The notes: generated by a model not told the origin, from the letters alone. DNA of 36,338 nucleotides from JBHHZJ01 sp046758005 (GCA_046758005.1 JBHHZJ010000026.1:1-36338), one strand, 5' to 3'; shown: positions 7,621-15,720, counted from the stretch's first letter. Numbers and translations: made by a program.

Positions 7621-8541
7621 CTACTCCGCATGGGCCGTACCGGGCGGGACCAGCGTGCAGCCCGCAACGCCGTGGTAGAAGCCGTTGGCGAAGGGCGCAA
7701 AAGCGGCGAGTCGGGAAAGACGCCGGATCGCCTCGTCGGCATCGCAGCGGCGGTCGAGCACGGCGCGAAACACCTCCGCCACGGCAACCATGTCGAGGCG
7801 ATGGGGCGAAAGGCGGAACCGCCGGATCCCGATGTCCACAAGCCGATCCAGCTCGCCGACCAGGTTCCCGAGCGTGTAGGATAGCGTCTGCGTGCCGTTG
7901 ACCGCGAGGAAGGGCGCGCCCTCCAGGGTCCGCAGCGCCATGCCGTCGCGGTCCGCTTCGCACACGTACTGGCAGTTGTTCTTGTGCAGCCCGTGGGCGC
8001 GCGCATGGTAACAGCGCGCGGAGATGGCGAGCGGCGTCCGTCCGAACACCTGGACCTCCAGCGCCACGTGTTCCGTGGCCGCGGCCAGGACCTCGATCGA
8101 GGCGGCCGGCAGCTCGAACGGGAGCGCAACCCGAACCGCGCCGCGGCGAACGAAGTAGCGCAGCGTTCCTTCGTTGTAGACGTTGACGTACGGACCGATC
8201 GCGTGGGGCCGTCCGGCGAGCAGCGCCGCGCAGCCCAGCTCGTTGGCCTCGATCAACGGGTCCGCGGCGGCGGCCAGCGCCCGCATGTCCTCTCTTTCCC
8301 GCTCCGTCATGACGAGCGCCAGGCTCGAGCACACGACCTCCTTGCCGGCCCGGCGCAGGCGCTCGGCCACCTGCGGCGCGTACGGCGCGAAGAAAGGCGC
8401 CCGTTTGGAGCAGACGACCTCGCCCAGGTGCACCGTGTCCACCGGGGCCTCGTCCGCGATCCGGAAGAAGAAGTCGCGCTTCTCCTGCGCCGGCCAGTTG
8501 AAGAGGATCGGCCCGAGCGCGAGTTTGGCGTCGTGCGCCAT
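7621..8541 (-). CDS. ubiV: O2-independent ubiquinone hydroxylation protein UbiV
   Basis: A 306-residue peptidase-U32-family protein that works with UbiU in anaerobic ring hydroxylation of ubiquinone. The four Cys that hold the 4Fe-4S cluster can be read as C44, C177, C190 and C194. The 13- and 4-residue spacings of the last three equal those I recall for E. coli UbiV (C180, C193, C197). Flanking motifs are VVCSKRAPF and HKNNCQYVCEADRDG. It is not a protease despite the family name. The start overlaps the ubiU stop by one base (TGATG), so translation is coupled. It is the third gene of ubiT-ubiU-ubiV. Confidence 0.93.
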   Translation of the reverse strand: MAHDAKLALGPILFNWPAQEKRDFFFRIADEAPVDTVHLGEVVCSKRAPFFAPYAPQVAERLRRAGKEVVCSSLALVMTEREREDMRALAAAADPLIEANELGCAALLAGRPHAIGPYVNVYNEGTLRYFVRRGAVRVALPFELPAASIEVLAAATEHVALEVQVFGRTPLAISARCYHARAHGLHKNNCQYVCEADRDGMALRTLEGAPFLAVNGTQTLSYTLGNLVGELDRLVDIGIRRFRLSPHRLDMVAVAEVFRAVLDRRCDADEAIRRLSRLAAFAPFANGFYHGVAGCTLVPPGTAHAE

Positions 8542-9533
8542 CACCGCCAGCCTTTGCGATAGGCGCCGAGGGTGTTCCGCCCGCCCTCGGTCAGCGCGTG
8601 AAGCTCGTTCGGCGCCACCGGCTCGCCGCGCGCCGCGGCGTCGACCGCACGGCGGAATGCGGCGACGACCCGCTCGACGTAGGCGCGGCCGCGCTGGCGG
8701 CCCTCGATCTTCAGGGCGGTGACGCCCGCTTCGGCCATTTGCGGCAGGATCGCGAGCACGTTCAGGGAGGTCGGCTCCTCGAACAGGTGGGACGCGCAGC
8801 CGCCGCACACGAAGCGGCCCTTGCACAGAGTCGGATAACCCGCGGGCACGCCCGGACCGAAGACATCGATCGTGAAATCGCCGAGTCGCGAGACGAGCCG
8901 GCCGTCCTTGTGCTCGTAACGGACGTGGCTGGCCGGCGAGCACACCCCGTTCATGTTGGGCGACTGCCCGGTGACGTAGGACGACAACAGGCAGCGCCCC
9001 TCCGCCATCACGCACATGCCACCGAAGGCGAAGACCTCCGTTTCCACCGGAACCTCCGCGTTGAGTTCGGCGATCTCGGCCAGCGTCAGCACCCGCGGCA
9101 GCACGACACGCTTGATGCCGAAGGCCTCGTGGTAGAAGCCGATGGCCTCGGCGTTCGACGCGGAGGCCTGAACCGAGAGGTGCCGGCGCAGGTCCGGGTG
9201 CTTGCCGGCCGCATACTCAAACAGTCCGGGGTCGGCCAGGATGACCGCATCGGCGCCCAGGCGGGCAGCATCGTCGATGGCGCGGTGCCACGACCCCGGC
9301 CGTCCGGCGGGCGGGAACGTGTTGACCGCGACGAACACCTTGCAGCCCCGGCCGTGGGCGTAAACCAGGCCGTCGCGCACCTCCTCGCGGCTGAAGTTAA
9401 GGCCCGGAAAGTTTCGCGCGTTGGTCTCGTCGCGGAAGCCGAGATAGACCGCATCGGCGCCGGCGTCCACCGCCGCCCGCAGGGCCGCCGGCGTGCCCGC
9501 GGGGCAGACGAGCTCCAGGCGCTTCGCCGTCAC
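8541..9533 (-). CDS. ubiU: O2-independent ubiquinone hydroxylation protein UbiU
   Basis: A 330-residue U32-family protein and the partner of UbiV. It opens with LELVCPAGTPAALRAAVDAG and continues through ADAVYLGF, typical of U32. Cluster Cys are C174, C181, C198 and C237. Their spacing (7, 17, 39) matches the cluster ligands I recall for E. coli UbiU (169, 176, 193, 232). The GTG start at 9533 overlaps the ubiT stop as GTGA, fixing the start and coupling translation. Together with UbiV it should form the Fe-S heterodimer that hydroxylates the ring without O2, probably from prephenate; the latter is known from other species, not visible here. Confidence 0.94.
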   Translation of the reverse strand: MTAKRLELVCPAGTPAALRAAVDAGADAVYLGFRDETNARNFPGLNFSREEVRDGLVYAHGRGCKVFVAVNTFPPAGRPGSWHRAIDDAARLGADAVILADPGLFEYAAGKHPDLRRHLSVQASASNAEAIGFYHEAFGIKRVVLPRVLTLAEIAELNAEVPVETEVFAFGGMCVMAEGRCLLSSYVTGQSPNMNGVCSPASHVRYEHKDGRLVSRLGDFTIDVFGPGVPAGYPTLCKGRFVCGGCASHLFEEPTSLNVLAILPQMAEAGVTALKIEGRQRGRAYVERVVAAFRRAVDAAARGEPVAPNELHALTEGGRNTLGAYRKGWR

Positions 9534-10222
9534 CGCCCGGCGCCCCCGTCGCGGCGCCCCGCCTTGACGTCTGCGCGCGGGGCGGGGCGATGAATCCCGT
9601 CCACCCGGTCCCGGATTTCGCGAAGGTCCGCGGCCAGCGCGTCGCACCGGCTCGTGGCCGGTGCGATCAAGGCGGCCTGAATATCGTCCAGATCCCGGGC
9701 CATTCGCCTGAACACCGCGCCGGCCGGGGCGGCAAGGCGCCGCACGACGCCGGACAGTGGACCCAACGGAGAAGCCATGACCTCGACGAAATCGATTTCC
9801 GCGCCGTCGACCACGTTGCGCAAGGTGACGACTGCCTCGGTGTCCCCTTCGATCACAAGATCGCGGGAAAAGAACAGCGCATCCCCATCGACGCGCCCTT
9901 CGAGCAGGTCGATGAGCGCCAATAGTGGCCCCCGGATCGTCGCCGCCGCCTCCGCGTCGGCCTCCCCGTCGCGCACGACCGTCAGGCCGGGCGGCCGCCC
10001 GCCCGGACGCAACAGGAAACTGAACGGCAGGTCGACCGGGTCGATGAGGAACGCCGCGTCGGCCAGCGGCGCCAGCCGCGCGAAGACCTCGGAATAACGC
10101 CGCCGCATGGCGGCCATGGCCACGTCCACGATCGGCTGCAGGAGAACCGGTGGGAGCGGCCGGATGGCCAAGCCCGCAAGCAAGACCGGCGACAACGGCG
10201 GCGTCTGCCCTGACAGTCCCAT
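9530..10222 (-). CDS. ubiT: Ubiquinone biosynthesis accessory factor UbiT (SCP2 domain)
   Basis: A 230-residue protein with an SCP2 (sterol-carrier-like) lipid-binding domain. In known systems UbiT binds quinone intermediates and is required for O2-independent ubiquinone synthesis. The region from GLAIRPLPPVLLQPIVD through DALFFSRDLVIEGDTEAVVTLRN fits the SCP2 fold. The C-terminal 50 residues form a helical, Arg-rich extension. The frame is open far upstream. An ATG at 10282 would add 20 residues, but it lies inside the proposed -10 element (TATGGT, 10283-10278), so I prefer ATG 10222, where family similarity begins. No strong ribosome site precedes either. It is the first gene of the ubiTUV operon. 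Confidence 0.85.
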   Translation of the reverse strand: MGLSGQTPPLSPVLLAGLAIRPLPPVLLQPIVDVAMAAMRRRYSEVFARLAPLADAAFLIDPVDLPFSFLLRPGGRPPGLTVVRDGEADAEAAATIRGPLLALIDLLEGRVDGDALFFSRDLVIEGDTEAVVTLRNVVDGAEIDFVEVMASPLGPLSGVVRRLAAPAGAVFRRMARDLDDIQAALIAPATSRCDALAADLREIRDRVDGIHRPAPRADVKAGRRDGGAGR

Positions 10223-10306
10223 CGGCTTTGCGGCCGGCTCCCGGCGCGAGGCCCGTTTCGAACAACGGGAGGCAGGAACCATACTCCGGGCAACGCGCCG
10301 GCCTCC

Positions 10307-10320
10307 TTGATTTACCTCAA
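10307..10320 (-). promoter_or_regulatory. FNR/FixK-type box upstream of ubiTUV
   Basis: TTGATTTACCTCAA matches the FNR consensus TTGAT-N4-ATCAA at nine of ten defined bases. Its centre (10313.5) lies 41.5 bases before a predicted start site at 10272 on the minus strand. A TATGGT -10 hexamer at 10283-10278 sits where it should. This is the arrangement of class II FNR-activated promoters. It predicts that the anaerobic ubiquinone operon is switched on at low oxygen. def lies divergently and could also be influenced. Confidence 0.65.
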
Positions 10321-10326
10321 TTCCCA

Positions 10327-10346
10327 GTCCGGCCGGGCGGCCGGAC
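10327..10346. repeat. Perfect 8-bp inverted repeat in the def/ubiT intergenic region
   Basis: GTCCGGCC (10327-10334), a four-base GGGC loop and GGCCGGAC (10339-10346) form a perfect hairpin. It lies seven bases from the FNR-like box, between two divergent operons. No T-run follows on either strand, so it is not an obvious terminator; it may be an operator or simple structure. Confidence 0.5.
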
Positions 10347-10365
10347 CCGCTCCGGGCGGTCCGGC

Positions 10366-10394
10366 TTGACGCTGTGCGGCGAAGGCCATACCTA
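10366..10394 (+). promoter_or_regulatory. Candidate def promoter
   Basis: TTGACG (10366-10371) is a good -35 element, followed after 17 bases by TACCTA (10389-10394), a weak -10. It lies 42 bases before the def start and is oriented toward it. Confidence 0.4.
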
Positions 10395-10435
10395 AGAGCC
10401 TGGAAAGCTTGCACGGATTCCAAGACCGCCCAGGG

Positions 10436-10978
10436 ATGTCCCTCCTGTCCGTTATCACGGCCCCGGACCCGCGCCTGAAGGAGATCTCTGCACCCGTGGA
10501 GCGGGTCGAGGAGGCGCTCCGCCGGCTCATGGACGATATGCTGGAGACCATGTATCAGGCGCCCGGCATCGGCCTGGCCGCACCCCAGGTCGGCGTGCTC
10601 AAGCGGGTCATCGTCCTCGACGTGTCCAAGGAGGGGGAGGAGCGGCGGCCCTACCGCATGGTCAATCCGGAATTGCTGTGGGTCTCCGACGAGGACGCCG
10701 TCTACGAGGAAGGCTGCCTGTCGCTGCCCGAGCACTACGCCGAGGTCGCGCGCCCGGCCGCGATCCGCGTGCGCTACCTCGACGAGCACGGCCAGGCGCG
10801 CAAGCTGGCGGCCGACGGCCTGCTCGCGACCTGCATCCAGCACGAGATGGACCACCTCGACGGCATCCTCTTCGTCGATCACCTGAGCGCGCTGAAGCGC
10901 AACATGATCCTGCGCAAGCTGCTCAAGGCGAAGAAGTCCGGAAAGGCCCCGGCCCCCGACCCGGCCCACGTGCTCTGA
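10436..10978 (+). CDS. def: Peptide deformylase
   Basis: A 180-residue metalloenzyme that removes the formyl group from new protein N-termini. All three motifs are present: GIGLAAPQVG (about 44-53), EGCLSLP (about 92-98, Cys as metal ligand) and QHEMDHLDG (about 135-143, His ligands and catalytic Glu). ATG 10436 is chosen because MSLLSVITAPDPRL is the usual beginning; a TTG at 10409 is in frame but adds an unrelated stretch. The ribosome site is poor (AGGG directly against the start). It begins the def-fmt-truA cluster; fmt makes the formyl-Met-tRNA whose formyl group Def removes. Confidence 0.95.
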   Translation: MSLLSVITAPDPRLKEISAPVERVEEALRRLMDDMLETMYQAPGIGLAAPQVGVLKRVIVLDVSKEGEERRPYRMVNPELLWVSDEDAVYEEGCLSLPEHYAEVARPAAIRVRYLDEHGQARKLAADGLLATCIQHEMDHLDGILFVDHLSALKRNMILRKLLKAKKSGKAPAPDPAHVL

Positions 10979-11031
10979 CGCGGCGCGACCGCGCGGCGCG
11001 GCGCCCGGCCCGTGCTAGTCTGGCCCTTGCC

Positions 11032-11979
11032 ATGACGCCCTTGCGCCTCGCCTTCATGGGGACGCCCGCGTTCGCCGTGCCCAGCCTGCGCGCACTGGCC
11101 GCGGCCGGGCACGAGATCGCGGCGGTCTACACCCAGCCGCCGCGGCCCGCCGGACGCGGCCACAGGCCGCGGCGCTCGCCGGTCCACGCCTACGCGGCCG
11201 AACGGGGCTGGGCGGTGCGCACGCCGGCCGGCCTCAAGGACGCGAAGGAGCAGGCGGCCTTCGCCGCGCTCGACCTCGACGCGGCGGTGGTGGCGGCCTA
11301 CGGGCTGATCCTGCCGCGCCCGATGCTCGAGGCGCCGCGGCTCGGCTGCCTCAACGTGCACGCGTCGCTGCTGCCGCGCTGGCGCGGCGCGGCGCCGATC
11401 CAGCGCGCCATCCTGGCCGGCGACGCGCGGACCGGGATCACGATCATGCGCATGGACGAGGGCCTCGACACCGGCCCGATCCTGCTCCAGGAGGCCGTGC
11501 CCATCACGGACGGGACGACCGCGGCGGATTTGCACGATGCCCTGGCCGAACTCGGCGCGCGCCTGATCGTCGAGGCCCTGGCGGGGCTCGCCGCCGGGCG
11601 CGTGCAGCCGCGCCCGCAGCCCGCCGAGGGCGCGACCTACGCCGCCAAGCTGACTCCCGCGCAAGGCCGACTCGACTGGCGCCGCCCCGCCGACCAACTG
11701 GCGCGGCAGGTCCGCGCACTTGCCCCTCGGCCCGGGGCGACGCTCGTCGCCGGCGGCGACCGCCTCAGGGTCCTGGCCGCCGCGGCCGTCGCGGGGCCGC
11801 CGGACGCCGCGCCCGGCACCGTGCTGGACGAACGGTTCACCGTGGCCTGCGGCGCCGGCGCCTTGCGCGTCACGCGCGTGCAGCGCGCCGGCAAGGCGGC
11901 GATGGACGCGGCGGCCTTCCTGCGCGGCTTCCCGCTGCCGCCGGGAACCAGGCTGCCGCTGCCGGAGGACGCGGCGTGA
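11032..11979 (+). CDS. fmt: Methionyl-tRNA formyltransferase
   Basis: A 315-residue enzyme that formylates initiator Met-tRNA using 10-formyl-THF. The N-terminal domain opens LRLAFMGTPAFAVPSLRAL and carries the catalytic segment NVHASLLPRWRGAAPIQRAI, with the Asn-His pair and the SLLPxxRG loop. The later MDEGLDTGPILLQE motif is also conserved, and the C-terminal OB-fold domain begins near TYAAKLTPAQGRLDW. It starts 53 bases after def and its TGA overlaps the truA GTG start (GTGA). Confidence 0.96.
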   Translation: MTPLRLAFMGTPAFAVPSLRALAAAGHEIAAVYTQPPRPAGRGHRPRRSPVHAYAAERGWAVRTPAGLKDAKEQAAFAALDLDAAVVAAYGLILPRPMLEAPRLGCLNVHASLLPRWRGAAPIQRAILAGDARTGITIMRMDEGLDTGPILLQEAVPITDGTTAADLHDALAELGARLIVEALAGLAAGRVQPRPQPAEGATYAAKLTPAQGRLDWRRPADQLARQVRALAPRPGATLVAGGDRLRVLAAAAVAGPPDAAPGTVLDERFTVACGAGALRVTRVQRAGKAAMDAAAFLRGFPLPPGTRLPLPEDAA

Positions 11980-12713
11980 CCCGCTTCAAGCTGGTCGTCG
12001 AGTACGACGGCGGCGGCTTCGTGGGCTGGCAGCGCCAGGACAACGGGCCGAGCGTTCAGGCCGCAATCGAGGAGGCGGTGCGCCGCTTCTGCGGCGAGAC
12101 GGTGACCGCCCACGCCGCCGGGCGCACCGACGCCGGGGTCCACGCGCTCGGCCAGGTCGTGCACTTCGATCTCGAGAAGGAGACAACGGCGGACACGCTG
12201 CGCGACGCGCTCAACTACCACCTGAACCCGGCCCCGGTCGCGGTGCTTTCGGCGGAGCAGGCGGAGCCCGATTTCCACGCCCGGTTCTCCGCCAAGGAGC
12301 GGACCTACCTTTACCGCATCGTCAACCGGCGCGCGCCGCTCGCCCTCGACCGCGGGCGGGCCTGGTTCGTCCCGGTCCCGCTCGACGCCACCGCCATGCA
12401 CGAGGCGGCGCAGGCGCTGGTCGGCCGGCACGACTTCACCAGCTTCCGCGCCACCGATTGCCAGGCCGCCTCGCCGGTCAAGACGCTCGACGCCCTCGAG
12501 GTCGCGCGCGGCGGCGCCGAGGTCCGGATCGTCGCCCGCGCCCGCTCCTTCCTGCACCACCAGGTGCGAATCATGGTCGGCACGCTCAAACTGGTGGGCG
12601 CCGGCAAGTGGGCGCGCGGCGACGTGGAGCGGGCCCTGGACGCGCGCGCGCGCAGCGCGGCCGGAGCGACCGCCCCGGCCCACGGTTTGTACTTCCTCGG
12701 CGTCACGTACTGA
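11976..12713 (+). CDS. truA: tRNA pseudouridine(38-40) synthase
   Basis: A 245-residue enzyme that makes pseudouridine at positions 38-40 of the tRNA anticodon arm. It begins TRFKLVVEYDGGGFVGWQRQ, with the catalytic Asp at about residue 52 in AAGRTDAGVHALGQVVHFD, and ends with the conserved FLHHQVRIMVGTL segment. The GTG start overlaps the fmt stop by four bases. Length is typical. It converges on a small membrane-protein gene, with a hairpin in the short gap. Confidence 0.96.
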   Translation: MTRFKLVVEYDGGGFVGWQRQDNGPSVQAAIEEAVRRFCGETVTAHAAGRTDAGVHALGQVVHFDLEKETTADTLRDALNYHLNPAPVAVLSAEQAEPDFHARFSAKERTYLYRIVNRRAPLALDRGRAWFVPVPLDATAMHEAAQALVGRHDFTSFRATDCQAASPVKTLDALEVARGGAEVRIVARARSFLHHQVRIMVGTLKLVGAGKWARGDVERALDARARSAAGATAPAHGLYFLGVTY

Positions 12714-12744
12714 GCAAACGTACCGGTCCAGGCCCGGGACGCCG

Positions 12745-12764
12745 CCATCATGGGAACATGGTGG
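12745..12764. terminator. Hairpin between convergent truA and membrane-protein gene
   Basis: CCATCATG (12745-12752), GGAA loop and CATGGTGG (12757-12764) form an 8-bp stem with one G-U pair, inside a wider AGGCCC/GGGCCT pairing. It fills the 54-base gap between two convergent genes. There is no T-run, so it may be a weak or Rho-assisted terminator. Confidence 0.3.
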
Positions 12765-12767
12765 GGC

Positions 12768-13154
12768 CTACATCAGCCCGTGGAACAGGCCGGCCGAGGC
12801 CAGCGCCGTGGCCGCCAGCGCGAGCAACGGCGCCTCGACGGCGGGATGGAGCGACACCGACCGATCCGACGTGAGCAGCGCGCCGAAGGCGATCATCAGG
12901 GCGCCCATGAGCGCCAATTCGGTCAAGCTCAACGTCAGGCCCAGAACGGCCATCGGAATGCCGAAGTTCTGGAAGAACACGGGCAGCAGGGGAACGGTCA
13001 GCTCCCGCCGCGTCTCGGCCCCTTCGACGGCGAGCTTCCACAGCAGCACCGTGTTGATGCCGAGGTAGAAGAACGTGCTCAGCGTGACCAGGAGCCCGAC
13101 CAATCCCGCCGCGATCCCCACGATCGACCCGTACCCCCAGACCCCGAAATCCAT
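12768..13154 (-). CDS. Small integral membrane protein of unknown function
   Basis: I do not recognise this 128-residue protein. It has four hydrophobic helices: about 8-30 (YGSIVGIAAGLVGLLVTL, then FFYLGINTVLLW), 50-66 (VFFQNFGIPMAVLGLTL), 70-90 (TELALMGALMIAFGALL) and 103-125 (APLLALAATALASAGLF). A charged loop AVEGAETRRE separates the first pair from the second. The ATG at 13154 (MDFGVWGYG) is chosen; an in-frame TTG at 13223 would extend it into an AT-rich upstream region that looks like promoter. It is alone after pheA, with its own AT-rich leader. Confidence 0.6.
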   Translation of the reverse strand: MDFGVWGYGSIVGIAAGLVGLLVTLSTFFYLGINTVLLWKLAVEGAETRRELTVPLLPVFFQNFGIPMAVLGLTLSLTELALMGALMIAFGALLTSDRSVSLHPAVEAPLLALAATALASAGLFHGLM

Positions 13155-13306
13155 GACGCCGCCCCGTCGCTGATTAACGGTGATTGTTAAGAATAACCAA
13201 AATAACGCCTTGTCCCCATTCAAGCAGGTCTTCTTTTTATCCAGTATTATTCTGAAAAAAACTAGATTAATTTTGGCCTTAGCGCATATTCATTACTTTG
13301 GTTAAT

Positions 13307-13325
13307 GCCGGCGGCGCGCGCCGGC
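13307..13325. terminator. GC hairpin after pheA
   Basis: GCCGGCG (13307-13313), GCGCG loop and CGCCGGC (13319-13325) form a perfect 7-bp stem 17 bases past the pheA stop on the minus strand. Sequence after it (ATTAACCAAAG on the minus strand) is AT-rich but not a T-run. It probably contributes to ending the kdsB-pheA transcript. Confidence 0.35.
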
Positions 13326-13342
13326 GCTTGCGCACGGCCGGC

Positions 13343-14215
13343 TCAGGGCGCCGCGCCGGCCGCGGTCTTGCGAAACGGATGCGCCGGATAGACGCCGAGG
13401 ATTTTCACCTCGCGCGAGAAGAAGCTGAGCTCCTCGAGCGCAAGGCGCACGAGGCGCGCGTCGGGGTGACCCTCGATGTCGGCGTAAAACTGCGCCACCG
13501 TGAAATTGCCGTCGAGGATGTAGCTCTCGAGCTTGGTCAGGTTGATCCCGTTGGTGGCGAAGCCGCCCAGCGCCTTGTACAGCGCCGCGGGCACGCTGCG
13601 CACGCGGAACACGAAGGTCGTGATGACCGGGCCGTCGGCGGGATCCGGGTCGATCGGCTCGTCGGCCATGATCAGGAAGCGGGTGACGTTGTGCGCCGTG
13701 TCCTGGATGTCGCTCTTCAGGGTCTGCAGCTTGTAAATTTCCGCCGCCAGCTTCGAGGCGATGGCCGCCTGGCTCGGCTCGCCGCGCTCGGCCACCTCGG
13801 CGGCCGCGCCGGCGGTGTCGGCGTGGATCACGGGCTTCAGCCCGGCCGCGCGCAGGAATTTGCGGCATTGCGAGAGCGCCTGGACGTGGCTGTGCACGGC
13901 GCGGATGGCCTCGAGCGCGGCGCCGCGGGGCGCGAGCAGCTGGTGGTCCACCTCTTGGAAGTGCTCGCCCACGATGTGCAGCCCCGAGTCCGGCAGTAGA
14001 TGATGGATGTCGGCCACGCGCCCCGCGTTCGAGTTCTCGACGGGGATCATGGCGAACCGTGCGCGCCCTTCGGCGACCGCCGCGAAGGTGTCCTCGAATG
14101 AGGCGCAGGGCAGCGTGGTCATCGCCGGGTAGACCGACCGGCAGGCCATGTCGGAGTAGGCGCCGGGGGCGCCCTGGAACGCGATCACGTCGCTGGGTTC
14201 GGCAGCCTTGGCCAT
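13343..14215 (-). CDS. pheA: Prephenate dehydratase
   Basis: A 290-residue stand-alone enzyme converting prephenate to phenylpyruvate for phenylalanine synthesis. It begins VIAFQGAPGAYSDMAC and carries MIPVENSNAGRVADIHHLL and the catalytic TRF motif (DTAHNVTRFLIM). The C-terminal ACT domain includes the segment LTKLESYILDGNFTVAQFYA. Phe binding at the ACT domain normally gives feedback inhibition. There is no chorismate mutase domain. It is 31 bases downstream of kdsB on the same strand, an arrangement common in alphaproteobacteria. ATG 14215 lacks a clear Shine-Dalgarno, consistent with reading from the kdsB transcript. Confidence 0.95.
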   Translation of the reverse strand: MAKAAEPSDVIAFQGAPGAYSDMACRSVYPAMTTLPCASFEDTFAAVAEGRARFAMIPVENSNAGRVADIHHLLPDSGLHIVGEHFQEVDHQLLAPRGAALEAIRAVHSHVQALSQCRKFLRAAGLKPVIHADTAGAAAEVAERGEPSQAAIASKLAAEIYKLQTLKSDIQDTAHNVTRFLIMADEPIDPDPADGPVITTFVFRVRSVPAALYKALGGFATNGINLTKLESYILDGNFTVAQFYADIEGHPDARLVRLALEELSFFSREVKILGVYPAHPFRKTAAGAAP

Positions 14216-14246
14216 GCGCGAAGACGGTCTTTCGGGGAGTCCTGGC

Positions 14247-15020
14247 TCAACCGCCCGGAGGCGCCAGCAGCTCGCGGGCGCGCGCCAAGTCGGCCGGAGT
14301 ATCGACCCCGAGGGGGACGGTGTCAACGAGCGCCACGTCGATGCGCATGCCGGCCTCGAGCAAGCGCAGCTGCTCCAGCCTCTCGCGTTTCTCGAGGGCC
14401 GAGGCCGGCAGGGCGACGAAGCGCCTGAGCGCCGCGCGCCGGAAGGCGTAGACGCCGATGTGGTGGTACAAGGGCAGGGTCCCGCCGCCGTCCCACGGCA
14501 CCCTGGCGCGGCTGAAGTAGAGCGCCCGCGCGCCGGGCGGCGCCCCGGTCCGCTGGGGCGCAAAGGCGACCGCGGCCTTGACCACGTTGGGGTCGTCGCG
14601 CTCGGCGCAGTCCGTGATCTCCGCCGCCAGGGTGGCCACGTCCACGGCCGGCTCGGCGAACGGCCGCAGCACGGTGCGGATTAGGCCCGGCGCGATGGTC
14701 GGCAGATCGCCCTGCAGATTGATCACCGCGTCGTGCCGGCCCTCGGGGTCGAGGCGCTCCACGGCCTCGTGGACACGGTCCGAGCCCGACGGGTGGCCGG
14801 GGCGGGTCAGCACGGCGCGCCCGCCGGCCGCGCGCACCGCCTCGGCGATCGCCTCCTCCGCGCAAGCCACCACCACGGGCCCAATGTCGGCGGCCACGGC
14901 GCGGCGCCAGACGTGAACGATCATGGGCTGGCCGTGGATGTCGGCGAGCGGCTTGTCGGGCAGGCGCGTGGCGCGCAGGCGCGCGGGGATGACGACGATC
15001 GGGGACTCGGGCAGGCTCAT
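14247..15020 (-). CDS. kdsB: 3-deoxy-manno-octulosonate cytidylyltransferase (CMP-KDO synthetase)
   Basis: A 257-residue cytoplasmic enzyme that activates KDO with CTP for lipopolysaccharide core assembly. It shows the nucleotide-binding opening VVIPARLRATRLPDKPLADI, then HPSGSDRVHEAVE, VINLQGDLP and HHIGVYAFRR. I chose ATG 15020; an in-frame TTG at 15038 is the alternative. The canonical KdsB motif is NxQGDxP, with Glu or Leu commonly before Pro; here it is GDLP. The gene is divergent from cycM and leads the kdsB-pheA unit. Its presence implies a KDO-containing outer membrane. Confidence 0.94.
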   Translation of the reverse strand: MSLPESPIVVIPARLRATRLPDKPLADIHGQPMIVHVWRRAVAADIGPVVVACAEEAIAEAVRAAGGRAVLTRPGHPSGSDRVHEAVERLDPEGRHDAVINLQGDLPTIAPGLIRTVLRPFAEPAVDVATLAAEITDCAERDDPNVVKAAVAFAPQRTGAPPGARALYFSRARVPWDGGGTLPLYHHIGVYAFRRAALRRFVALPASALEKRERLEQLRLLEAGMRIDVALVDTVPLGVDTPADLARARELLAPPGG

Positions 15021-15111
15021 GGTCCGGGCCGGGCGCAAAAAGAGCGCCTACGGGTCGCGCAGCATAGCCACGGGGCGGCGCGCGAAAAACGGCTTTCTTG
15101 CCGCCGTCCTA

Positions 15112-15140
15112 TTGAACGCCCGGAATCGCGAGGCTATTGT
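15112..15140 (+). promoter_or_regulatory. cycM promoter
   Basis: TTGAAC (15112-15117), a 17-base spacer and TATTGT (15135-15140) form a good sigma-70-type promoter, ending 34 bases before the cycM start in the divergent kdsB/cycM gap. Confidence 0.6.
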
Positions 15141-15174
15141 CCCGCAGCGTATGCGGGGTTGCGGGGGTTAGGTC

Positions 15175-15720
15175 ATGTCGACTCTGGAAATCAACAAGAT
15201 CATCGCCGCCGTGCTGACCGCGGGCGTGGTCGCCATGATGTCCGGGTTCATCGCCGAGATCGTCTACGAAATCGAGCCGCTGGAGGAGCCCGCCTACAAG
15301 GTCGTGGTGGGCGAGGAGGCCGAAGAGGCCGGCCCCGCCGCGCCGGCCGAGGCGAAGATCGAGCCCGTGGCACCGCTGCTCGCCGCCGCCGACCCGGGCG
15401 CCGGACAGAAGATTGCGAAGAAGTGCACCGCCTGCCACACCCTGGAGCAGGGCGGGCCGCACAAGATCGGGCCCAACCTGTGGAACGTCGTCAATCGCCC
15501 GATCGCCTCGGCAGAAGGCTTCTCCTACTCCGGAGCCCTGCAGGAGAAAGCAGATCAAGTCTGGTCTTACGAGAACCTGAACGCCTTCCTGACCAAGCCG
15601 AAGGACTGGGCGGCCGGCACCAAGATGAGCTTCGCCGGGATCAAGAAGGCCGAGGATCGCGCCGGCCTGATCGCCTTCCTGCGGACGCTGAGCGAGAACC
15701 CGGCGCCGCTGCCGCAGTAG
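15175..15720 (+). CDS. cycM: Membrane-anchored c-type cytochrome (CycM type)
   Basis: A 181-residue electron carrier. An uncleaved N-terminal helix (about residues 9-30, IIAAVLTAGVVAMMSGFIAE) anchors it, an Ala/Glu-rich linker spans 45-70, and a class I cytochrome c domain follows. The heme site is C84-TA-C87-H88 and the sixth ligand is Met151 in GTKMSFAG. CycM-type cytochromes carry electrons from the bc1 complex to the aa3 oxidase in other alphaproteobacteria. The placement divergent from kdsB-pheA is typical of that group. A well-spaced promoter precedes it. Confidence 0.93.
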   Translation: MSTLEINKIIAAVLTAGVVAMMSGFIAEIVYEIEPLEEPAYKVVVGEEAEEAGPAAPAEAKIEPVAPLLAAADPGAGQKIAKKCTACHTLEQGGPHKIGPNLWNVVNRPIASAEGFSYSGALQEKADQVWSYENLNAFLTKPKDWAAGTKMSFAGIKKAEDRAGLIAFLRTLSENPAPLPQ

